Position numbers and translations under genes: made by a program. Positions 4,895 through 5,323 of a DNA stretch of 5,323 nucleotides are shown one piece after another. The notes under the pieces are model-generated. The model searched no databases, had not been told where the DNA came from, and saw only the letters and a program-made list of their open reading frames with translations. Origin of the DNA: Actinomycetota bacterium (GTDB taxonomy: Bacteria; Actinomycetota; Humimicrobiia; Humimicrobiales; Humimicrobiaceae); assembly GCA_018897225.1 (NCBI GenBank), contig JAHILC010000032.1, positions 1 to 5,323 of the forward strand, written 5' to 3'. How positions within the stretch are numbered: position 1 is the stretch's first letter; every line of letters starts with the position of its first letter.

Positions 4895-5077
4895 TTAATT
4901 ATTCATAATCTGAAACGTGTTCCATTCGATATCGGAAACATCTTTTTGAATCTCTTTAAGCAATTTATAAATCTGAAAATCATAGTCGCCGGCCATTATT
5001 GCCGGGGTCAGAATCCCACCCAATAAACTACCAATTAACAACCCAATTAATAAAGCTATAATTAATTTAGCTTTCAT
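4895..5077 (-). CDS. Small one-pass membrane protein (60 aa), glycine-zipper helix
   Basis: No known family is recognised. After a short basic N-terminus (MKAK), residues 5-27 form a strongly hydrophobic helix with glycines at 12, 16, 20 and 21, a GxxxGxxxG pattern that often mediates helix packing. Residues 30-60 are polar, with an amphipathic stretch (IYKLLKEIQKDVSDIEW). The helix could be a membrane anchor or an uncleaved or cleaved signal peptide; AIMA before Gly30 is a tolerable cleavage site. The start is supported by AAAAGGGGG at 5095-5087, nine bases before the ATG. It is followed closely by the zinc-ribbon gene, so the two are probably co-transcribed. Function unknown; a small secreted or membrane-tethered accessory protein is the most that can be inferred. 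Confidence 0.75.
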   Translation of the reverse strand: MKAKLIIALLIGLLIGSLLGGILTPAIMAGDYDFQIYKLLKEIQKDVSDIEWNTFQIMNN

Positions 5078-5110
5078 TTTTTAAAACCCCCTTTTAAATT
5101 AAATAACTCT

Positions 5111-5130
5111 CTCAGGAATAGGTCAAAATA
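5111..5130 (-). promoter_or_regulatory. Upstream box shared with the 4157 gene; possible -35 region or operator
   Basis: On the plus strand this reads CTCAGGAATAGGTCAAAATA. A close copy (CTCAGAATAGGCCAATATT) lies at 4190-4208. Both sit about 43 bases upstream of the start codon of a minus-strand gene (5077 and 4157). Read on the minus strand, the box contains TTGACC (5126-5121), which could be a -35 hexamer with TTTAAT (5103-5098) as -10 after a 17-base spacer. That pairing would place transcription start inside the ribosome-binding site at 5095-5087, which argues against it, so the box may instead be an operator. Confidence 0.4.
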
Positions 5131-5168
5131 CCCCTAATTTTTACTCCTACGGCACTTCTTGCTATAAG

Positions 5169-5323
5169 TTAACCCTTTACCTTGTCACCTTCCAGGAAGG
5201 CCTCTAAATCCTGTTTTGATACATACCAACTTTTACCAATTTTTGAACCTTTAATCTTTCCTTTCCGGATATATGCTCTAACCGTTAACGGAGTAATGGG
5301 TAATATTTTCTCTAATTCTCTAA
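5169..5323 (-). CDS. Excisionase/MerR-type helix-turn-helix protein, N-terminus cut by window edge
   Basis: About 50 C-terminal residues are visible and the start lies beyond the right edge. The visible part runs from RELEKILPITPLTVRAYI through a basic turn (RKGKIKGSKIGKSWYV) to SKQDLEAFLEG and a short basic tail. This is the layout of HTH_17/excisionase-type DNA-binding domains: a recognition helix with the TVRAYIRKGKI pattern, a beta wing carrying GKSWYV, and a final helix with the typical DLEAFL ending. Such proteins act as excisionases or small transcription regulators of mobile elements. It is the first visible gene of the minus-strand train, and about 90 bases separate its stop from the next gene. 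Family assignment is good; whether it is an excisionase or a regulator cannot be told. A 13-base palindrome (CCTTCC-A-GGAAGG, 5188-5200) lies in its coding sequence and is probably incidental. Confidence 0.85.
   Translation of the reverse strand, partial: RELEKILPITPLTVRAYIRKGKIKGSKIGKSWYVSKQDLEAFLEGDKVKG

Noticed and set aside
4713..4895. 60-codon frame starting at 4895, overlapping the upstream stop as TAATG
   Set aside because: Its first third translates the ribosome-binding site and the out-of-frame first zinc knuckle. The ATG at 4872 with a one-base repair explains the region better.
5188..5200. 13-base palindrome CCTTCC-A-GGAAGG as an operator
   Set aside because: It lies inside coding sequence for a well-conserved part of the HTH domain, and no second copy was found.

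Overview
The window reads as part of a small replicon or integrated mobile element from a low-GC bacterium. Ribosome-binding sites of the form AAAGGGGG, two excisionase-type helix-turn-helix proteins and a primase-polymerase without a linked helicase or DNA polymerase all point to plasmid, phage or integrative-element DNA. The phylum cannot be fixed from sequence alone; Firmicutes-like or Atribacterota-like hosts would fit. No rRNA, tRNA, transposase, integrase or CRISPR array was found.

Layout. From the right edge leftwards, a minus-strand gene train covers about 5323 to 3473: the C-terminal part of an excisionase-like HTH protein, a 60-residue one-pass membrane protein, a small two-knuckle zinc-ribbon protein (frameshifted), a Cys/Tyr-rich lipoprotein, an HTH plus coiled-coil protein, and a 74-residue protein (frameshifted). 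It ends at a strong terminator at 3431-3483. Both frameshifts are one extra G in a G run. Then comes about 350 bases without a convincing gene but with several inverted repeats (3084-3430), a very short plus-strand transcription unit (promoter, strong RBS, 16-codon ORF, terminator; 2954-3080), and the divergent minus-strand primase-polymerase gene (2902-1793), which ends at its own terminator.

The leftmost 1.76 kb has no convincing intact gene. Its core, 1018-1504, is the most unusual part of the window: a near-continuous array of about 14 units of roughly 31-34 bp. In each unit a 4-5 base word occurs twice, 10 bp apart, and then once more as its reverse complement 10-11 bp further on. The word changes from unit to unit while the six-base spacers stay almost constant (about ATATTC and ATTTAT). 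This is the reverse of a CRISPR or iteron layout and implies that the structure, not the word, is what is kept. A stray copy sits at 3138-3161, and looser relatives precede the array at 751-1003.

How the parts may work together (inference): the primase-polymerase with a C-terminal winged helix could be the replication initiator, with the helically phased hairpin array just downstream of its gene as the origin or primase-loading region. The operon on the right would carry regulatory and cell-surface accessory functions. No experiment or database comparison supports this yet.
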